Assembly: GCF_006365315.1 (NCBI RefSeq)
Contig: NZ_CP040968.1
Span: forward strand, 558,001 to 622,000
Source: Candidatus Methylopumilus universalis
GTDB lineage: Bacteria; Pseudomonadota; Gammaproteobacteria; Burkholderiales; Methylophilaceae
Reading direction: 5' to 3'
DNA: 64,000 nt
The position numbers and the translations under genes were made by a program. Position 1 is the stretch's first letter. Each line of letters opens with the position of its first letter. The notes under the pieces are model-generated. The model did not search any database and had not been told where the DNA came from. It saw nothing but the letters and a program-made list of their open reading frames with translations. Shown one piece after another: positions 8,757 to 20,035 of this stretch.

Positions 8757-9963
8757 TATTAAAAAAGTTGTTTTAGCTTACTCCGGTGGATTAGACACGT
8801 CAGTTATTTTGAAGTGGCTACAAGAAACCTATCAATGCGAAGTGGTAACTTTTACAGCCGATTTAGGGCAAGGTGATGAGCTAGAGCCTGCAAAAGAAAA
8901 AGCTAAAGCTGCCGGCGTCAAAGAAATATTTATTGAAGACTTGAAAGAAGAATTTGTTCGAGACTTTGTATTCCCAATGTTTAGAGCAAATGCTATTTAT
9001 GAAGGTGAATACTTGCTTGGCACTTCAATTGCAAGACCGCTTATAGCAAAACGTTTAATTGAGCTTGCTAAAAAAACAAATGCAGATGCTATTTCTCATG
9101 GCGCGACAGGTAAAGGGAATGATCAGGTTCGCTTCGAATTAGGAGCGTATGCACTTAATCCTGATATTAAAATTATTGCACCATGGCGTGAGTGGGATTT
9201 ACTTAGTCGAGAAAAACTACTTCAGTTCGCTGTCAAAAATAATATTCCAGTGGAGATGAAGCATAAAAATGGTGGAAGCCCTTACAGTATGGATGCCAAT
9301 TTATTGCATATTTCTTATGAAGGGCGTCATTTAGAAAATCCTGGCGCTGAGCCTGAAGAAGATATGTGGCGATGGACTGTAAGTCCTGAAAAGGCACCTA
9401 ATAAATCTGAGACGATTGAGATTCAATTCAATAAAGGTGACCCAGTGAGTCTTAATGGCAAAACCATGAAGGCGCATGAACTATTAGCGGCTCTTAATCA
9501 ATTAGGCGGTAAGCACGGTATAGGCAGATTAGATCTTGTAGAGAATCGATATGTAGGTATGAAATCTCGAGGATGTTATGAAACACCCGGCGGCAGTATT
9601 TTACTAAAAGCGCATCGAGCAATTGAATCTATAACACTAGATCGTGAAGTGGCTCATCTTAAAGATGACTTGATGCCAAGATTTGCTTCTTTGATTTATA
9701 ACGGCTACTGGTGGAGTCCTGAGAGGCTTGCATTACAAACACTCATCGACCATACGCAAAATAATGTGAATGGTTGGGTTAAATTGAAGCTTTATAAAGG
9801 CAATGTGAGTGTGATTGGAAGAGATAGTGCAACAGACTCTCTTTTTGATACATCCATTGCAACATTTGAAGATGACGGAGGCGCATACGATCAAAAAGAT
9901 GCGGCAGGTTTTATTAAACTCAACGCTTTAAGAATGAGAATCGCAGCAAAAATTAAAAAATAA
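8749..9963 (+). CDS. argG: Argininosuccinate synthase
   Basis: ATP-dependent joining of citrulline and aspartate, the penultimate step to arginine. 404 residues. The N-type ATP pyrophosphatase P-loop [15 protein letters not shown] begins at residue 9; [14 protein letters not shown] and [19 protein letters not shown] are the substrate-binding signatures. It starts inside the end of argF. The lyase gene argH is not in this window. Confidence 0.97.
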   Translation: MSDIKKVVLAYSGGLDTSVILKWLQETYQCEVVTFTADLGQGDELEPAKEKAKAAGVKEIFIEDLKEEFVRDFVFPMFRANAIYEGEYLLGTSIARPLIAKRLIELAKKTNADAISHGATGKGNDQVRFELGAYALNPDIKIIAPWREWDLLSREKLLQFAVKNNIPVEMKHKNGGSPYSMDANLLHISYEGRHLENPGAEPEEDMWRWTVSPEKAPNKSETIEIQFNKGDPVSLNGKTMKAHELLAALNQLGGKHGIGRLDLVENRYVGMKSRGCYETPGGSILLKAHRAIESITLDREVAHLKDDLMPRFASLIYNGYWWSPERLALQTLIDHTQNNVNGWVKLKLYKGNVSVIGRDSATDSLFDTSIATFEDDGGAYDQKDAAGFIKLNALRMRIAAKIKK

Positions 9964-9974
9964 GGTGAATTTAA

Positions 9975-10286
9975 ATGGCTCAATTTGACAATGTAAGTGT
10001 AAAGAAAAAAGCAAATATTTATTTTGATGGTAAATGTGTGAGTCATACCATTCTTCTTCCAAATGGAACAAGAAGTACGGTCGGCGTAATTTTTCCAAGC
10101 ACATTAACTTTCAATACTCAGGCAGCTGAAGTTATGGAAATTCTAGCAGGACAGTGCCGCGTAAAATTACATGGCGCTTCTGAATGGGTCGAGTATAAAG
10201 AAGATCAAAAATTTTCTGTACCCGCAAATTCATCATTTGAAATTGAAACATCAGACACGCTTCACTATGTTTGTCATTTCGAATAA
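9975..10286 (+). CDS. ppnP: Pyrimidine/purine nucleoside phosphorylase, PpnP family (DUF1255)
   Basis: Small cupin-fold protein of 103 residues matching the YaiE/PpnP family, which phosphorolyses many nucleosides to base and ribose 1-phosphate. [31 protein letters not shown] and the cupin strand [12 protein letters not shown] are the family features. The roughly ten residues before the cupin start are longer than in the E. coli protein (94 residues). It lies 11 bp after argG on the same strand and probably reads through from it. Confidence 0.85.
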   Translation: MAQFDNVSVKKKANIYFDGKCVSHTILLPNGTRSTVGVIFPSTLTFNTQAAEVMEILAGQCRVKLHGASEWVEYKEDQKFSVPANSSFEIETSDTLHYVCHFE

Positions 10287-10314
10287 ATAAATTTTTTAAG
10301 TAAGGAGATTTTGT

Positions 10315-10809
10315 ATGCCATCTTTTGATGTTTCATCCGAAGTAAATATGGCTAATTTAACTAATTCCATCGATGTCGCGTCTCGAATGATTATTAATCG
10401 ATATGACTTTAAGGGAACGAGCGCGAAAGTCGAATTTTCAGAGAAAGACTTAACGATTACCCTCTATGGAGATTCAGATTTTCAGTTAGGTCAAATTAAA
10501 GATATTTTGCTACCTGCTATGGAAAAAAAAGAAGCTGATAGCTCTAAAAGAATAGACCCTCAAGACATTCAAACCGTATCTGGAAATAAAACAAAACAGG
10601 TGCTGAAATTAAAATCAGGTATCGATACTGAACTTGCAAAAAAAATTGTTAAATTACTCAAAGATAGCGGTCTGAAAGTTCAGTCAGCTATTCAAGGTGA
10701 AAGTGTTCGTGTTTCCGGCGCCAAAAGAGATAACTTGCAAGATGCTATTGCATTCATTAAAAAAAGCATTACAGACTTTCCCCTTCAATTTGGAAATTTT
10801 AGAGATTAG
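10315..10809 (+). CDS. yajQ: YajQ-family nucleotide/c-di-GMP-binding protein
   Basis: 164 residues of the UPF0234/YajQ family, two RRM-like folds; some members bind cyclic di-GMP and act as transcription co-regulators. [20 protein letters not shown] at the start and [16 protein letters not shown] at the end match the family exactly. A strong ribosome site AAGGAG at 10302-10307 precedes the ATG. It stands between ppnP and leuC, whose ATG is only 8 bp after the stop. Function here is not evident from context. Confidence 0.93.
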   Translation: MPSFDVSSEVNMANLTNSIDVASRMIINRYDFKGTSAKVEFSEKDLTITLYGDSDFQLGQIKDILLPAMEKKEADSSKRIDPQDIQTVSGNKTKQVLKLKSGIDTELAKKIVKLLKDSGLKVQSAIQGESVRVSGAKRDNLQDAIAFIKKSITDFPLQFGNFRD

Positions 10810-10817
10810 TTAGACCC

Positions 10818-12221
10818 ATGCAACCCAAAACACTTTATGAAAAATTATTTGAGAGCCATATTGTTAGAGAAGATGCTGGCACTTATCTCATATACATTGA
10901 TCGTCATCTTGTTCATGAAGTGACAAGTCCACAAGCTTTCGAAGGTTTAAGAATTAATCATAGGCCTGTATGGAGAAATAAATCTGTTCTTGCTGTCCCT
11001 GACCATAATGTTCCTACAACAGATCGTTCACTTGGAATTTCTGATCCTATCTCTAAGATTCAGGTCGAAACGCTCGATGAAAATTGTAAACATTTCGGAT
11101 TAACACAATTTCCTATGAATGATAATCGCCAAGGCATTGTTCACGTCATTGGACCTGAGCAAGGAAGTACATTGCCTGGCATGACTATAGTATGCGGCGA
11201 CTCTCATACCAGCACGCACGGTGCATTTGGTGCTCTCGCTATGGGTATCGGGACTTCTGAAGTTGAACATGTTTTAGCTACTCAATGTTTAATCCTAAAA
11301 AAATTTAAAACAATGGAAGTTCGGGTAGAGGGAAAGTTAAATAAAGGTATTACGGCAAAAGATATTGCTTTGGCTTTAATTGGAAAAATTGGAACAGCAG
11401 GTGGTACAGGCTACGCGATTGAGTTTACTGGTGAATCTATTCGTACTCTTTCTATGGAAAGCAGAATGACGATTTGCAATATGGCAATTGAAGCGGGCGC
11501 TAGAGCCGGTATGGTTGCAGTTGACGAAGTCACGATATCCTACATTGAAAATAGACCTTTCTCACCTAAAGGTGAAGCATTTGAAAAAGCAAAAATCTAT
11601 TGGAAAACATTACATAGTGATAAAGATGCAAAATTCGATAAAACAATCACGCTGAACGGAAATGAAATTCTCCCTCAAGTGACTTGGGGAACTTCACCTG
11701 AAATGGTGGTAGGTATTGATGGCATGACTCCTGACCCAGGAAAAGAAGACGATTTGTCGAAAAGAAAAAGTATTGAAGATGCATTAGCCTATATGGGCCT
11801 TGAACCGAATCTTCCCGTAAATCAAATTAGTGTTGATAAAATTTTTATTGGGTCTTGTACTAATTCGCGCATCGAAGATCTGCGAGAAGCTGCAAATGTG
11901 CTTAAAGGTAAAAAAATCGCCAAAAATATTAAATTAGCGCTTGTGGTTCCTGGGTCAGGCCTTGTAAAACTTCAGGCCGAAAAAGAAGGCTTGGATAAAA
12001 TTTTCATAGATGCAGGATTTGAGTGGAGAGAGCCTGGTTGTTCAATGTGTTTAGCTATGAATGCAGATCGTTTAGAATCAGGCGAGCGTTGCGCGTCAAC
12101 TTCAAATAGAAATTTTGAAGGTCGACAAGGTCAGGGGGGTAGAACACATCTTGTAAGCCCCTCAATGGCGGCAGCAGCAAGTGTTCATGGCCATTTTGTA
12201 GATATAAGAGCTTTAAGTTAA
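10818..12221 (+). CDS. leuC: 3-isopropylmalate dehydratase large subunit
   Basis: Aconitase-family [4Fe-4S] enzyme isomerising 2- to 3-isopropylmalate in leucine synthesis, together with LeuD. 467 residues, full length. Cluster ligands are visible as the Cys of [14 protein letters not shown] and the pair in [29 protein letters not shown] is the first conserved block. The leuC-leuD gap is 3 bp, and leuB follows, so these form a leuCDB operon. leuA is not in the window. Confidence 0.98.
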   Translation: MQPKTLYEKLFESHIVREDAGTYLIYIDRHLVHEVTSPQAFEGLRINHRPVWRNKSVLAVPDHNVPTTDRSLGISDPISKIQVETLDENCKHFGLTQFPMNDNRQGIVHVIGPEQGSTLPGMTIVCGDSHTSTHGAFGALAMGIGTSEVEHVLATQCLILKKFKTMEVRVEGKLNKGITAKDIALALIGKIGTAGGTGYAIEFTGESIRTLSMESRMTICNMAIEAGARAGMVAVDEVTISYIENRPFSPKGEAFEKAKIYWKTLHSDKDAKFDKTITLNGNEILPQVTWGTSPEMVVGIDGMTPDPGKEDDLSKRKSIEDALAYMGLEPNLPVNQISVDKIFIGSCTNSRIEDLREAANVLKGKKIAKNIKLALVVPGSGLVKLQAEKEGLDKIFIDAGFEWREPGCSMCLAMNADRLESGERCASTSNRNFEGRQGQGGRTHLVSPSMAAAASVHGHFVDIRALS

Positions 12222-12224
12222 TTT

Positions 12225-12860
12225 ATGAAACCATTTGTTACTCATACAGGTATTTTGGCCCCACTTGATCGTGCAAATGTAGATACGGATGCAATTATTC
12301 CAAAACAGTTTTTGAAATCGATTAAGAAGACAGGTTTTGGGCCACACCTCTTTGATGAATGGAGATATCTCGATCACGGGGAGCCTGGTATGGACTTAAC
12401 TCAAAGAAAAAAAAATCCTGACTTTGTTCTCAATCAAGACCGATATGAAAAAGCTACTATCTTAATCGCGCGTGAGAATTTTGGTTGTGGCTCAAGTCGA
12501 GAGCATGCCCCGTGGGCAATTGAAGATTTCGGCTTTAGAGTAATTTTGGCGACTAGTTTTGCTGATATTTTCTTTAGTAATTGTTTTAAAAATGGCTTGC
12601 TACCCATCGTTTTGCCAGCTGAGACCATCGATCATTTATTTGATTTAACTTATTCAAATAAAGGTTATGCAATAACGGTTGATTTGGAAAATCAATCTAT
12701 TATTCTGCCTTCTAAAGAAAAAATAAGTTTCCAGGTGGATACGTTTAGGAAGCATTGCCTAATCAATGGATTAGATGATATTGGTTTGACAATGCAGCAT
12801 AGCGAAAGCATTAAAGCATTTGAAAAGACTTACTACCAAAAAAATTCATGGCTACTTTAA
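12225..12860 (+). CDS. leuD: 3-isopropylmalate dehydratase small subunit
   Basis: Swivelling-domain subunit of isopropylmalate isomerase, 211 residues. The blocks [30 protein letters not shown] and [19 protein letters not shown] are diagnostic. It follows leuC after 3 bp and precedes leuB by 24 bp. Nothing irregular is seen. Confidence 0.97.
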   Translation: MKPFVTHTGILAPLDRANVDTDAIIPKQFLKSIKKTGFGPHLFDEWRYLDHGEPGMDLTQRKKNPDFVLNQDRYEKATILIARENFGCGSSREHAPWAIEDFGFRVILATSFADIFFSNCFKNGLLPIVLPAETIDHLFDLTYSNKGYAITVDLENQSIILPSKEKISFQVDTFRKHCLINGLDDIGLTMQHSESIKAFEKTYYQKNSWLL

Positions 12861-12884
12861 AATTAGAAAGACTTTCTAAATAAA

Positions 12885-13943
12885 ATGAAAATTGCAATAT
12901 TACCTGGCGATGGCATCGGACCTGAGATTACAAAACAAGCAGTCGATGTTTTAAAAGCGCTTAATCTAGGTGCAGAATTATTAGAGGCAGAAATTGGGGG
13001 GGCTGGTTATGATAAGTTCGGCGATCCACTTCCAGACTCAACACTTGATCTAGCCGTCAAATCTGATGCTATTCTTCTTGGTGCAGTAGGTGATTGGAAA
13101 TATGACGCACTTCCAAGGGATAAGAGACCCGAGCGTGGATTGCTTCGCATTAGAAAAGAACTGAATCTATTTGCTAATTTAAGACCTGCTATTTTATATC
13201 CTGAGCTTGTTGGAGCCTCTTCACTTAAAGCTGAAATTGTATCTAACCTCGATATTATGATTGTGAGAGAACTCACAGGTGATATTTACTTTGGTCAGCC
13301 TCGCGGTATTCATGTGAATGAAAAAGGTGAGCGTGAAGGTATCAACACAATGCGATATTCAGAATCTGAAATTAAACGCATTGCTCATGTCGCATTTAAG
13401 ATCGCAATGAAGCGATCGAAAAAATTATGCTCTGTAGATAAAGCTAATGTTTTAGAAGCAACAGAGTTATGGCGTCAAATTATGATCGACATTTCAAAAG
13501 AATATCCCGAGGTTGAATTGACTCATATGTATGTTGATAATGCCGCGATGCAACTCATAAAAAATCCAAAACAATTTGACGTATTAGTTACAGGAAATAT
13601 CTTTGGAGACATTTTATCGGATGAGGCCTCTATGTTAACTGGCTCTATCGGTATGCTCCCATCCGCATCTCTCGATAGCAATAATAAAGGCATGTATGAG
13701 CCTAGTCATGGTTCAGCGCCTGATATTGCTGGAAAAAATATTGCAAATCCGCTTGCCACAATTTTATCTTTGGCCATGATGTTTAGATACACATTCAATG
13801 ATGAAAAAAATGCGAATAAAATTGAATCTGCTGTAAAAAAAGCATTAAGCCGCGGTTTCCGAACAGCAGATATTTATTCTGCTGGTGATAAAAAAGTAAG
13901 CTGTAGTGAAATGGGTGAAGCGGTAATTGCATCACTTAACTAA
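12885..13943 (+). CDS. leuB: 3-isopropylmalate dehydrogenase
   Basis: NAD-dependent oxidative decarboxylation of 3-isopropylmalate to the 2-oxo acid precursor of leucine. 352 residues. [18 protein letters not shown] starts the protein; [14 protein letters not shown] carries substrate contacts; [20 protein letters not shown] carries the metal-binding aspartates; and [18 protein letters not shown] is the NAD site. Third gene of the leu run and followed 19 bp later by asd. Confidence 0.98.
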   Translation: MKIAILPGDGIGPEITKQAVDVLKALNLGAELLEAEIGGAGYDKFGDPLPDSTLDLAVKSDAILLGAVGDWKYDALPRDKRPERGLLRIRKELNLFANLRPAILYPELVGASSLKAEIVSNLDIMIVRELTGDIYFGQPRGIHVNEKGEREGINTMRYSESEIKRIAHVAFKIAMKRSKKLCSVDKANVLEATELWRQIMIDISKEYPEVELTHMYVDNAAMQLIKNPKQFDVLVTGNIFGDILSDEASMLTGSIGMLPSASLDSNNKGMYEPSHGSAPDIAGKNIANPLATILSLAMMFRYTFNDEKNANKIESAVKKALSRGFRTADIYSAGDKKVSCSEMGEAVIASLN

Positions 13944-13962
13944 TTAAAGAACAGGAAATTTA

Positions 13963-15078
13963 ATGAATCGAGTTGGTTTTGTCGGTTGGAGAGGTATGGT
14001 AGGTTCAGTTCTCATGCAACGCATGCAAGAGGAACATGACTTTAAGGAATTTGACTCAACCTTTTTTTCTACTTCTCAAACAGGAAACGTAGCGCCATCT
14101 TTCTCTGGAAGTAAAAGTGCTGTGAAAGATGCACATGACATTAAAGAACTAGCAGCCATGAATATTATTCTTTCATGTCAGGGCGGAGACTATACATCTG
14201 ACGTATACCCTAAATTAAGAGATTCGGGGTGGCAGGGACATTGGATTGATGCGGCTTCTTCATTGAGAATGGAAAAAGACGCAGTAATTATTTTAGATCC
14301 CCTAAATAGTGACCTCATTCAAGAAGCATATAAAAAAGGCAATAAAAATTGGATTGGTGGAAATTGTACTGTATCCCTAATGCTTTTAGCGCTTGATGGC
14401 TTGTTCAAGAAAGATCTTGTTGAATGGATTTCATCAATGACCTATCAGGCAGCAAGTGGAGCTGGGGCTCAAAATATGAGAGAGCTTATTTCTCAAATGG
14501 GAGATGTTTACAACCATGCAAAAGATTTAATCAATGATCCCAAGACATCTATTTTAGATATAGACCGAAATGTTTCGTCTACACTTAAATCTCGAGATTT
14601 TCCAATTGATAATTTTGGTGTCCCTTTAGCGGGAAGCTTAATTCCTTGGATTGATAAAGATTTAAATAATGGTCAAAGTAAGGAAGAGTGGAAAGGTTCG
14701 GCTGAAACCAACAAAATTCTCGGAAGAGAAAACAATCCAATCGTCATTGAGGGATTGTGTGTGCGCATTGGCGCTATGCGATGCCATAGTCAAGCCCTAA
14801 CAATTAAATTAAAAAAGAGTATTTCTTTGGAAGAAATTAATCAAACCATAAGTAACGCTAATCCATGGGTGAAGTTAATTCCAAATGAGAGAGAAATTTC
14901 AATGAAAGAGTTAAGTCCTGCTGCAGTCTCAGGCAAGCTTTCTATTCCTATAGGCAGAATTCGAAAACTTAATATGGGGCCTGAATATATTTCAGCTTTT
15001 ACAGTGGGTGATCAATTGCTATGGGGTGCTGCAGAGCCTCTTAGACGTATTTTAAGAATACTTATTAAATCTATTTAA
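13963..15078 (+). CDS. asd: Aspartate-semialdehyde dehydrogenase
   Basis: NADPH-dependent reduction of aspartyl phosphate to the semialdehyde, the branch precursor for Lys/diaminopimelate, Met and Thr. 371 residues, as for the proteobacterial type. N-terminal nucleotide fold [16 protein letters not shown], catalytic cysteine in [13 protein letters not shown], and [12 protein letters not shown]-like substrate block [15 protein letters not shown] are present. The leuB-asd-fimV-truA order is shared with many betaproteobacteria. Confidence 0.97.
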   Translation: MNRVGFVGWRGMVGSVLMQRMQEEHDFKEFDSTFFSTSQTGNVAPSFSGSKSAVKDAHDIKELAAMNIILSCQGGDYTSDVYPKLRDSGWQGHWIDAASSLRMEKDAVIILDPLNSDLIQEAYKKGNKNWIGGNCTVSLMLLALDGLFKKDLVEWISSMTYQAASGAGAQNMRELISQMGDVYNHAKDLINDPKTSILDIDRNVSSTLKSRDFPIDNFGVPLAGSLIPWIDKDLNNGQSKEEWKGSAETNKILGRENNPIVIEGLCVRIGAMRCHSQALTIKLKKSISLEEINQTISNANPWVKLIPNEREISMKELSPAAVSGKLSIPIGRIRKLNMGPEYISAFTVGDQLLWGAAEPLRRILRILIKSI

Positions 15079-15087
15079 AAGAAATTT

Positions 15088-16716
15088 ATGAGCCAAAAAA
15101 TTAAAAACTTATTTTTATTTTGCTTACTTTTGCTACCGCTTGTTGGCAATGCGTTGCAGCTGGGTAAAATCGTTGTGACATCATCTCAAGGGCAGCCCCT
15201 AAATGCTGAAATTGAAATGATGTTAACGCCAGGTGAAGATTTATCGAAACTTAAGACATCACTGGCAACGAAAGAGAGTTATGAGTCGCAAGGTATAGAG
15301 CGTCTTGCTATCCACAATAATATTTCTGTTGAACTACAAAAAAATGAAAAAGGTCAGACCATCCTAAAGCTGAAAAGCACTCAGCCTGTGCCGGATCCAT
15401 TTTTAGATTTGCTCATTCAAGTCGATTCAGCAAAAGGAAGAAATTACCGTGAATATACCGTACTTCTCGACCCACCAGAGACACCTATTATTCAGCAGGA
15501 GAAAATTGTAGCTATTGATAAAGCAGAGCCATTGCCGATGAATGATAAAAAAGAGGTAAAGGAAAGCGTTGATAAAAATAAGATTACTTTTGAAAAAGAA
15601 AATAAAAATAATCTTAAACCTTTAGAGAAAAATAAGCCTGCTGATCTATCCTCAAAATCAATAACGGTTAAACCTGCAGATACTATATATAAAATTGCAA
15701 GGGAAAATAAAATACCTGGCATTACTACCGAACAAATGGTTGTTGGTATTTTTAATCTTAATGAGCTTGCTTTTACGAATAAAAATATTAACGGTTTAGA
15801 AGTTGGACAGAAGATTGCCTTGCCAACAAAAGATGATTTTATGAATTTAACCCATGCAAAAGCTATGGCTGAAATTAAAATTCAATCTTCGCAATGGAAT
15901 AAATATAGTACAAAAACTGCTGAGGCTGTTGCAAATAGCCCCAAAGTAATTTCGACTACGCCTGAAGTGCCTTTAACGCCTGCAACCATTATTCAAAATC
16001 AGCCAGCTTCTTCTGCGCCGCGCATTAAATTAACAGGTGATACGTTAACTAATACTAAAAATAGTAAAGAAATTATTCAAAAAGAAATTAATCAAATTAA
16101 TGATGATAAGACGGCCTTAGAAAAAAATATCAAAGATGCCGAACAAAAAATTATTCTTTTGGAAAAAGAACTCGCTGATGCAAAAAAAATATTAACCATA
16201 TCTAATCAAGCCTTATTCGATCTTCAAGAGAAATCAAAGCAAGTTAATCAAACTAAAGATTCAACTACCAAAGCACCCATAGTTGAATCTAAGCCAGAAC
16301 TTACCTCGCTCATCAGTCAGGCAAGTGAAGCAGATGCGAATAAAAATGATATAGCCGTCCCTGCAGACACATCTTTTAAATCTTCTATTTCTGATACCCC
16401 TAGTGAAGAAAAAGCAAATGCACAATTGGCATCTGATAAGGAAGCTTCAAGCGTATCATCGTCTAGTGGCCTATTTATTTTCTTAGGTGTTCTATTGGCT
16501 ATCTTAATTATGCTTTTTGTTATCAAAATTAAAAGACAGAAAGAGCAAAAAGAACTTATTGATTCAATGAGTGTTGATAAAGATAAATTTTATTCTGAAA
16601 TAGCTGGTTCTGAAGCGCCACCAATCAAAGAACAAAGCACTATAGAAGATAACGATTTGTCAGGCACTACAAGCAATTTATCGGATAAAGATCAGAAGCC
16701 AACTCATTTTGATTAG
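15088..16716 (+). CDS. FimV-like peptidoglycan-binding protein, short form
   Basis: 542 residues. The signal sequence (about 1-22, ending VGNA) is followed by the conserved FimV N-terminal domain starting LQLGKIVVTSSQGQPLNAE. A LysM-like module lies near 190-250 (KPADTIYKIARENKIPG, LEVGQKIALP). Next come a Lys/Glu-rich coiled coil (about 325-390), a single membrane helix near 463-482 (LFIFLGVLLAILIMLFVIKI) and a short acidic cytoplasmic tail. Classical FimV/HubP proteins have a long acidic TPR-bearing cytoplasmic domain of several hundred residues; it is absent here. FimV is a polar organiser needed for type IV pili elsewhere. Its position before truA is the conserved one. Confidence 0.8.
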   Translation: MSQKIKNLFLFCLLLLPLVGNALQLGKIVVTSSQGQPLNAEIEMMLTPGEDLSKLKTSLATKESYESQGIERLAIHNNISVELQKNEKGQTILKLKSTQPVPDPFLDLLIQVDSAKGRNYREYTVLLDPPETPIIQQEKIVAIDKAEPLPMNDKKEVKESVDKNKITFEKENKNNLKPLEKNKPADLSSKSITVKPADTIYKIARENKIPGITTEQMVVGIFNLNELAFTNKNINGLEVGQKIALPTKDDFMNLTHAKAMAEIKIQSSQWNKYSTKTAEAVANSPKVISTTPEVPLTPATIIQNQPASSAPRIKLTGDTLTNTKNSKEIIQKEINQINDDKTALEKNIKDAEQKIILLEKELADAKKILTISNQALFDLQEKSKQVNQTKDSTTKAPIVESKPELTSLISQASEADANKNDIAVPADTSFKSSISDTPSEEKANAQLASDKEASSVSSSSGLFIFLGVLLAILIMLFVIKIKRQKEQKELIDSMSVDKDKFYSEIAGSEAPPIKEQSTIEDNDLSGTTSNLSDKDQKPTHFD

Positions 16717-16738
16717 GCCATTGAACGATTAAACTATC

Positions 16739-17362
16739 GTGCATGCATTAGTTAAATTGGTAGGTATTTTATGTGCTTTATTGTTAATCAATAAATATAA
16801 TTTTAGTTTTAATCTTTTTTTGCTTTTTTTTATTTTAGTTTTTTCTTTTTTTATAAAGTTTTCAATACCTAAACTTATTATTAGGTTGAAATTTTTTCTT
16901 ATCATCACCTTTTTGCTCTATGTTTTTAATACGCCGGGTGAATATGTGTTTCTTTGGCCCTACCTATCCCCATCATACGAAGGTCTTTTATTAGGTTCAA
17001 CTCAAATTATGCGTCTTATTAATTCAGTTGCTATTATTACGATGATGATTTCATTAATGACTTATCAAACCTTAATCGAGACTTTTTATTTAATTTTTAA
17101 GCCATTAAAACGATTTGGTATTGATGCAAAACGCTTTGCCGTTCGTCTTTATTTAACAATGGAATATGTGAAGACTTTTCAATCAAAACGTAAACTTCGT
17201 TTTACCCTTAACGATTTGTCTTCGTTACTTCTATATTCAAGCAATAACAATCATATGAATCTTTCACATATTCAAATTAAAGAAGAAAGAGTTAATGGCC
17301 CATCTTTACTTTTAATTATCTCAATGATCTTCACTACTCTATTTTTAATTTTTTACTTATAA
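16739..17362 (+). CDS. EcfT/CbiQ-like transmembrane protein, orphan
   Basis: 207 residues with about five hydrophobic helices. YLSPSYEGLLLGSTQIMRLI and FKPLKRFGIDAKRFAVRLYL resemble the transmembrane (T) component of energy-coupling-factor transporters, including the coupling-helix region. No ECF ATPase or substrate-binding S component is adjacent. The start is GTG 16739, because the nearby ATG at 16743 is out of frame. The gene is richer in T runs than its neighbours, as expected for a membrane protein. It is 6 bp from truA and probably co-transcribed. Function unknown. Confidence 0.6.
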   Translation: MHALVKLVGILCALLLINKYNFSFNLFLLFFILVFSFFIKFSIPKLIIRLKFFLIITFLLYVFNTPGEYVFLWPYLSPSYEGLLLGSTQIMRLINSVAIITMMISLMTYQTLIETFYLIFKPLKRFGIDAKRFAVRLYLTMEYVKTFQSKRKLRFTLNDLSSLLLYSSNNNHMNLSHIQIKEERVNGPSLLLIISMIFTTLFLIFYL

Positions 17363-17368
17363 ACTGCT

Positions 17369-18163
17369 ATGAAAATCGCATTGTGTATTGAATATGATGG
17401 ATCTAATTTCTCTGGATGGCAGAAGCAAAACGATGTGGATTCTATTCAAGGTGAAATTGAAAAAGCACTTGAAAGTATTGCGCTAGAAAAATTGGATACT
17501 TACGCTTCGGGTCGAACCGATACTGGTGTTCATGCGCTCGTTCAAATGGTTCATTTCGAAACTAAAATTCTAAGACCTATCACTGCTTGGGTAAGGGGTG
17601 TTAATGCCTTTTTACCATCATCTATTCGAGTGTTATGGGCGCAAGAAGTTGATGATACTTTCCATGCGCGGTATTCAGCCTCACAACGTCATTATGAGTA
17701 TTTAGTTTATAACGCTTCTTTTCCGTCTGCTTTGTGGGCTAATAAGGCAGGATGGATTCATGATGAGCTTGATTTTAAAAAGATGAAAGAAGCCATTCAG
17801 TATTTTGAGGGTGAGCATGATTTTAGTGCGTTTCGATCTTCAGAGTGCCAAGCCAAAAGCCCCATAAGAACAATGTCCCGAATATCTCTTATAAACTACC
17901 ATCCTTTTTATCTATTTAAGTTTTCGGCGAATGGTTTCCTTCACCATCAAATTAGAAACATGATGGGAGCTATTTTGTATATTGGTAAAGGAAATTACCC
18001 AAGCGATTATATTGAAGAATTGTTGTTATCTAAAGACAGGACAAAGTCACCCCCTACATTTTCACCTGACGGTCTTTATTTGTCTGGTGTGGATTATGAC
18101 GTGAGATACGCATTTCCTTTTATGCGCAGAACTGTCAATATTTTTGACAATAATCATTTATGA
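17369..18163 (+). CDS. truA: tRNA pseudouridine(38-40) synthase
   Basis: Modifies U38-U40 in the anticodon stem of many tRNAs. 264 residues. The catalytic aspartate lies in YASGRTDTGVHALVQ; the opening KIALCIEYDGSNFSGWQ and the NGFLHHQIRNMMG block are characteristic. It sits in the usual fimV-truA-trpF order. Confidence 0.96.
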   Translation: MKIALCIEYDGSNFSGWQKQNDVDSIQGEIEKALESIALEKLDTYASGRTDTGVHALVQMVHFETKILRPITAWVRGVNAFLPSSIRVLWAQEVDDTFHARYSASQRHYEYLVYNASFPSALWANKAGWIHDELDFKKMKEAIQYFEGEHDFSAFRSSECQAKSPIRTMSRISLINYHPFYLFKFSANGFLHHQIRNMMGAILYIGKGNYPSDYIEELLLSKDRTKSPPTFSPDGLYLSGVDYDVRYAFPFMRRTVNIFDNNHL

Positions 18164-18215
18164 CAAGATCGTTAATCCTTATAATGAATATCTTTCATCT
18201 TGAATTGATTTTACA

Positions 18216-18839
18216 TTGAGAACACGCACTAAAATTTGCGGCATTACTCGCTTGGAGGATGCAAAAGCTTCCATCCTTGCAGGTTGTGATGCGCTTGGCT
18301 TCGTTTTTTATAAAGAAAGCCCACGTTACATTGCTTTAGATGCTTTTAAAGTTATTGCTAGAGAGTTACCTCCATTTGTGACTAAAGTTGGCCTTTTTGT
18401 GAATGCTGATCCTGCTGAAATAGAAGAGGCGATTCGATCTGGATTAATGAATGTTTTACAGTTTCATGGCGATGAAACACCTGATTTTTGCAGACAATTT
18501 AAATTTCCTTATATCAAAGCAGTTGCAGTCTCCTCTTCGGTAGATTTGTTACAATATGCCAAGGATTTTTATGATGCAGAAGCTTTATTACTTGATGCGT
18601 CTCATGAGCACCTTAAGGGCGGCACAGGCCAAACATTTGATTGGAATTTAATTCCCCATTCGCTCTCTAAACCAATTGTATTGGCGGGCGGACTTAATGT
18701 GGACAATGTGAAAGAAGCTATAAACCAAGTGAAACCTTATGCAGTTGATATCAGTGGTGGCGTTGAAGATTCAAAAGGTATTAAAAATTCTCTTAAAATT
18801 CAAGCATTTATAAAGGAAACTCAAGATGCAACCGTATGA
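18216..18839 (+). CDS. trpF: Phosphoribosylanthranilate isomerase
   Basis: Third step of tryptophan synthesis from anthranilate, a TIM-barrel Amadori isomerase of 207 residues. The catalytic Cys is in [12 protein letters not shown], the catalytic Asp in [20 protein letters not shown], and [13 protein letters not shown] and [10 protein letters not shown] close the barrel. The start is TTG at 18216. Its last 14 bp overlap trpB. trpC, trpD and trpE are not in the window, so the pathway is split. Confidence 0.96.
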   Translation: MRTRTKICGITRLEDAKASILAGCDALGFVFYKESPRYIALDAFKVIARELPPFVTKVGLFVNADPAEIEEAIRSGLMNVLQFHGDETPDFCRQFKFPYIKAVAVSSSVDLLQYAKDFYDAEALLLDASHEHLKGGTGQTFDWNLIPHSLSKPIVLAGGLNVDNVKEAINQVKPYAVDISGGVEDSKGIKNSLKIQAFIKETQDATV

Positions 18840-20028
18840 TATGCCAGATGAAAAAGGCCATTTTGGTCAATTTGGCGGCGTATTTGTCGCAGAAACTTTA
18901 ATTGAAGCGCTTGATGAATTAAGAACGATGTATGAAAAATATCGTCACGATCCTGATTTTCTTGCTGAACTTCAATACGACTTAAAGCATTTTGTAGGTC
19001 GTCCAAGCCCAATCTACCATGCTAAAAGGTGGTCTGATCGAGTGGGTGGTGCGCAAATTTACTTGAAGCGGGAAGACTTAAATCATACAGGCGCTCACAA
19101 AGTTAACAATACTGTAGGTCAAGCTTTACTCGCGAAACGTATGGGCAAGCCACGCATCATAGCCGAGACGGGGGCAGGGCAGCATGGGGTTGCAACAGCG
19201 ACTATCTCAGCACGTTTAGGTCTTGAGTGTGTAGTTTATATGGGAGCTGAAGATGTAAAAAGACAGGCGCCTAATGTATACCGCATGAAACTTCTTGGCG
19301 CTACGGTTGTTCCTGTAGAAAGCGGGTCTAAAACTCTAAAAGATGCGCTTAATGAAGCGATGAGAGATTGGGTGACTAACATCTCTACTACCTTTTATAT
19401 CATTGGTACTGTGGCAGGACCTCACCCTTACCCTATGATGGTTCGTGATTTTAATTCTGTCGTAGGTGTTGAATGTAAATTGCAAATGAATGAAATGATT
19501 GGTCGGCAACCAGATGCAGTGGTCGCTTGCGTGGGCGGCGGTTCAAATGCGATGGGTATTTTTTATCCCTATATAGATTTGCGCGAAGTTCGATTAATTG
19601 GCGTTGAAGCTGCAGGGCATGGTATCGAAACAGGCAAACACGCAGCACCTTTAACTGCCAATAGCCCTATAGGTGTATTGCATGGCAATCGAACATACTT
19701 AATGCAGAATGAAGAAGGTCAAATTATTGAAACACATTCAATTTCAGCAGGTCTTGATTATCCAGGTGTTGGCCCTGAACATGCTTGGTTAAAAGATATA
19801 AAGCGCGCTGAATATGTTGCTGTTACAGATACAGAGGCTTTAGATGCGTTCCATAGTTTATGTCTTACCGAAGGTATTATTCCAGCGCTTGAAACTAGCC
19901 ATGCTCTCGCATATGCAGAGAAGCTTGCGAAAACGATGAAGCCTGACCAAGTCATTCTTGTTAATTTATCCGGCCGAGGTGACAAGGATATTAATACTGT
20001 GGCTAAAATTTCAAATATCAATCTATAA
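18826..20028 (+). CDS. trpB: Tryptophan synthase beta subunit
   Basis: PLP-dependent condensation of indole with serine. 400 residues. Lysine of the Schiff base is in [38 protein letters not shown] and [16 protein letters not shown] are the classical TrpB1 blocks. It starts within trpF and is followed 7 bp later by trpA, giving coupled production of the complex. Confidence 0.98.
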   Translation: MQPYDMPDEKGHFGQFGGVFVAETLIEALDELRTMYEKYRHDPDFLAELQYDLKHFVGRPSPIYHAKRWSDRVGGAQIYLKREDLNHTGAHKVNNTVGQALLAKRMGKPRIIAETGAGQHGVATATISARLGLECVVYMGAEDVKRQAPNVYRMKLLGATVVPVESGSKTLKDALNEAMRDWVTNISTTFYIIGTVAGPHPYPMMVRDFNSVVGVECKLQMNEMIGRQPDAVVACVGGGSNAMGIFYPYIDLREVRLIGVEAAGHGIETGKHAAPLTANSPIGVLHGNRTYLMQNEEGQIIETHSISAGLDYPGVGPEHAWLKDIKRAEYVAVTDTEALDAFHSLCLTEGIIPALETSHALAYAEKLAKTMKPDQVILVNLSGRGDKDINTVAKISNINL

Positions 20029-20035
20029 AGTTTTT

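Noticed and set aside
19958-20035. Longer trpA start overlapping trpB
   Set aside because: The extension is trpB sequence in another frame; TrpA homology starts at 20036.
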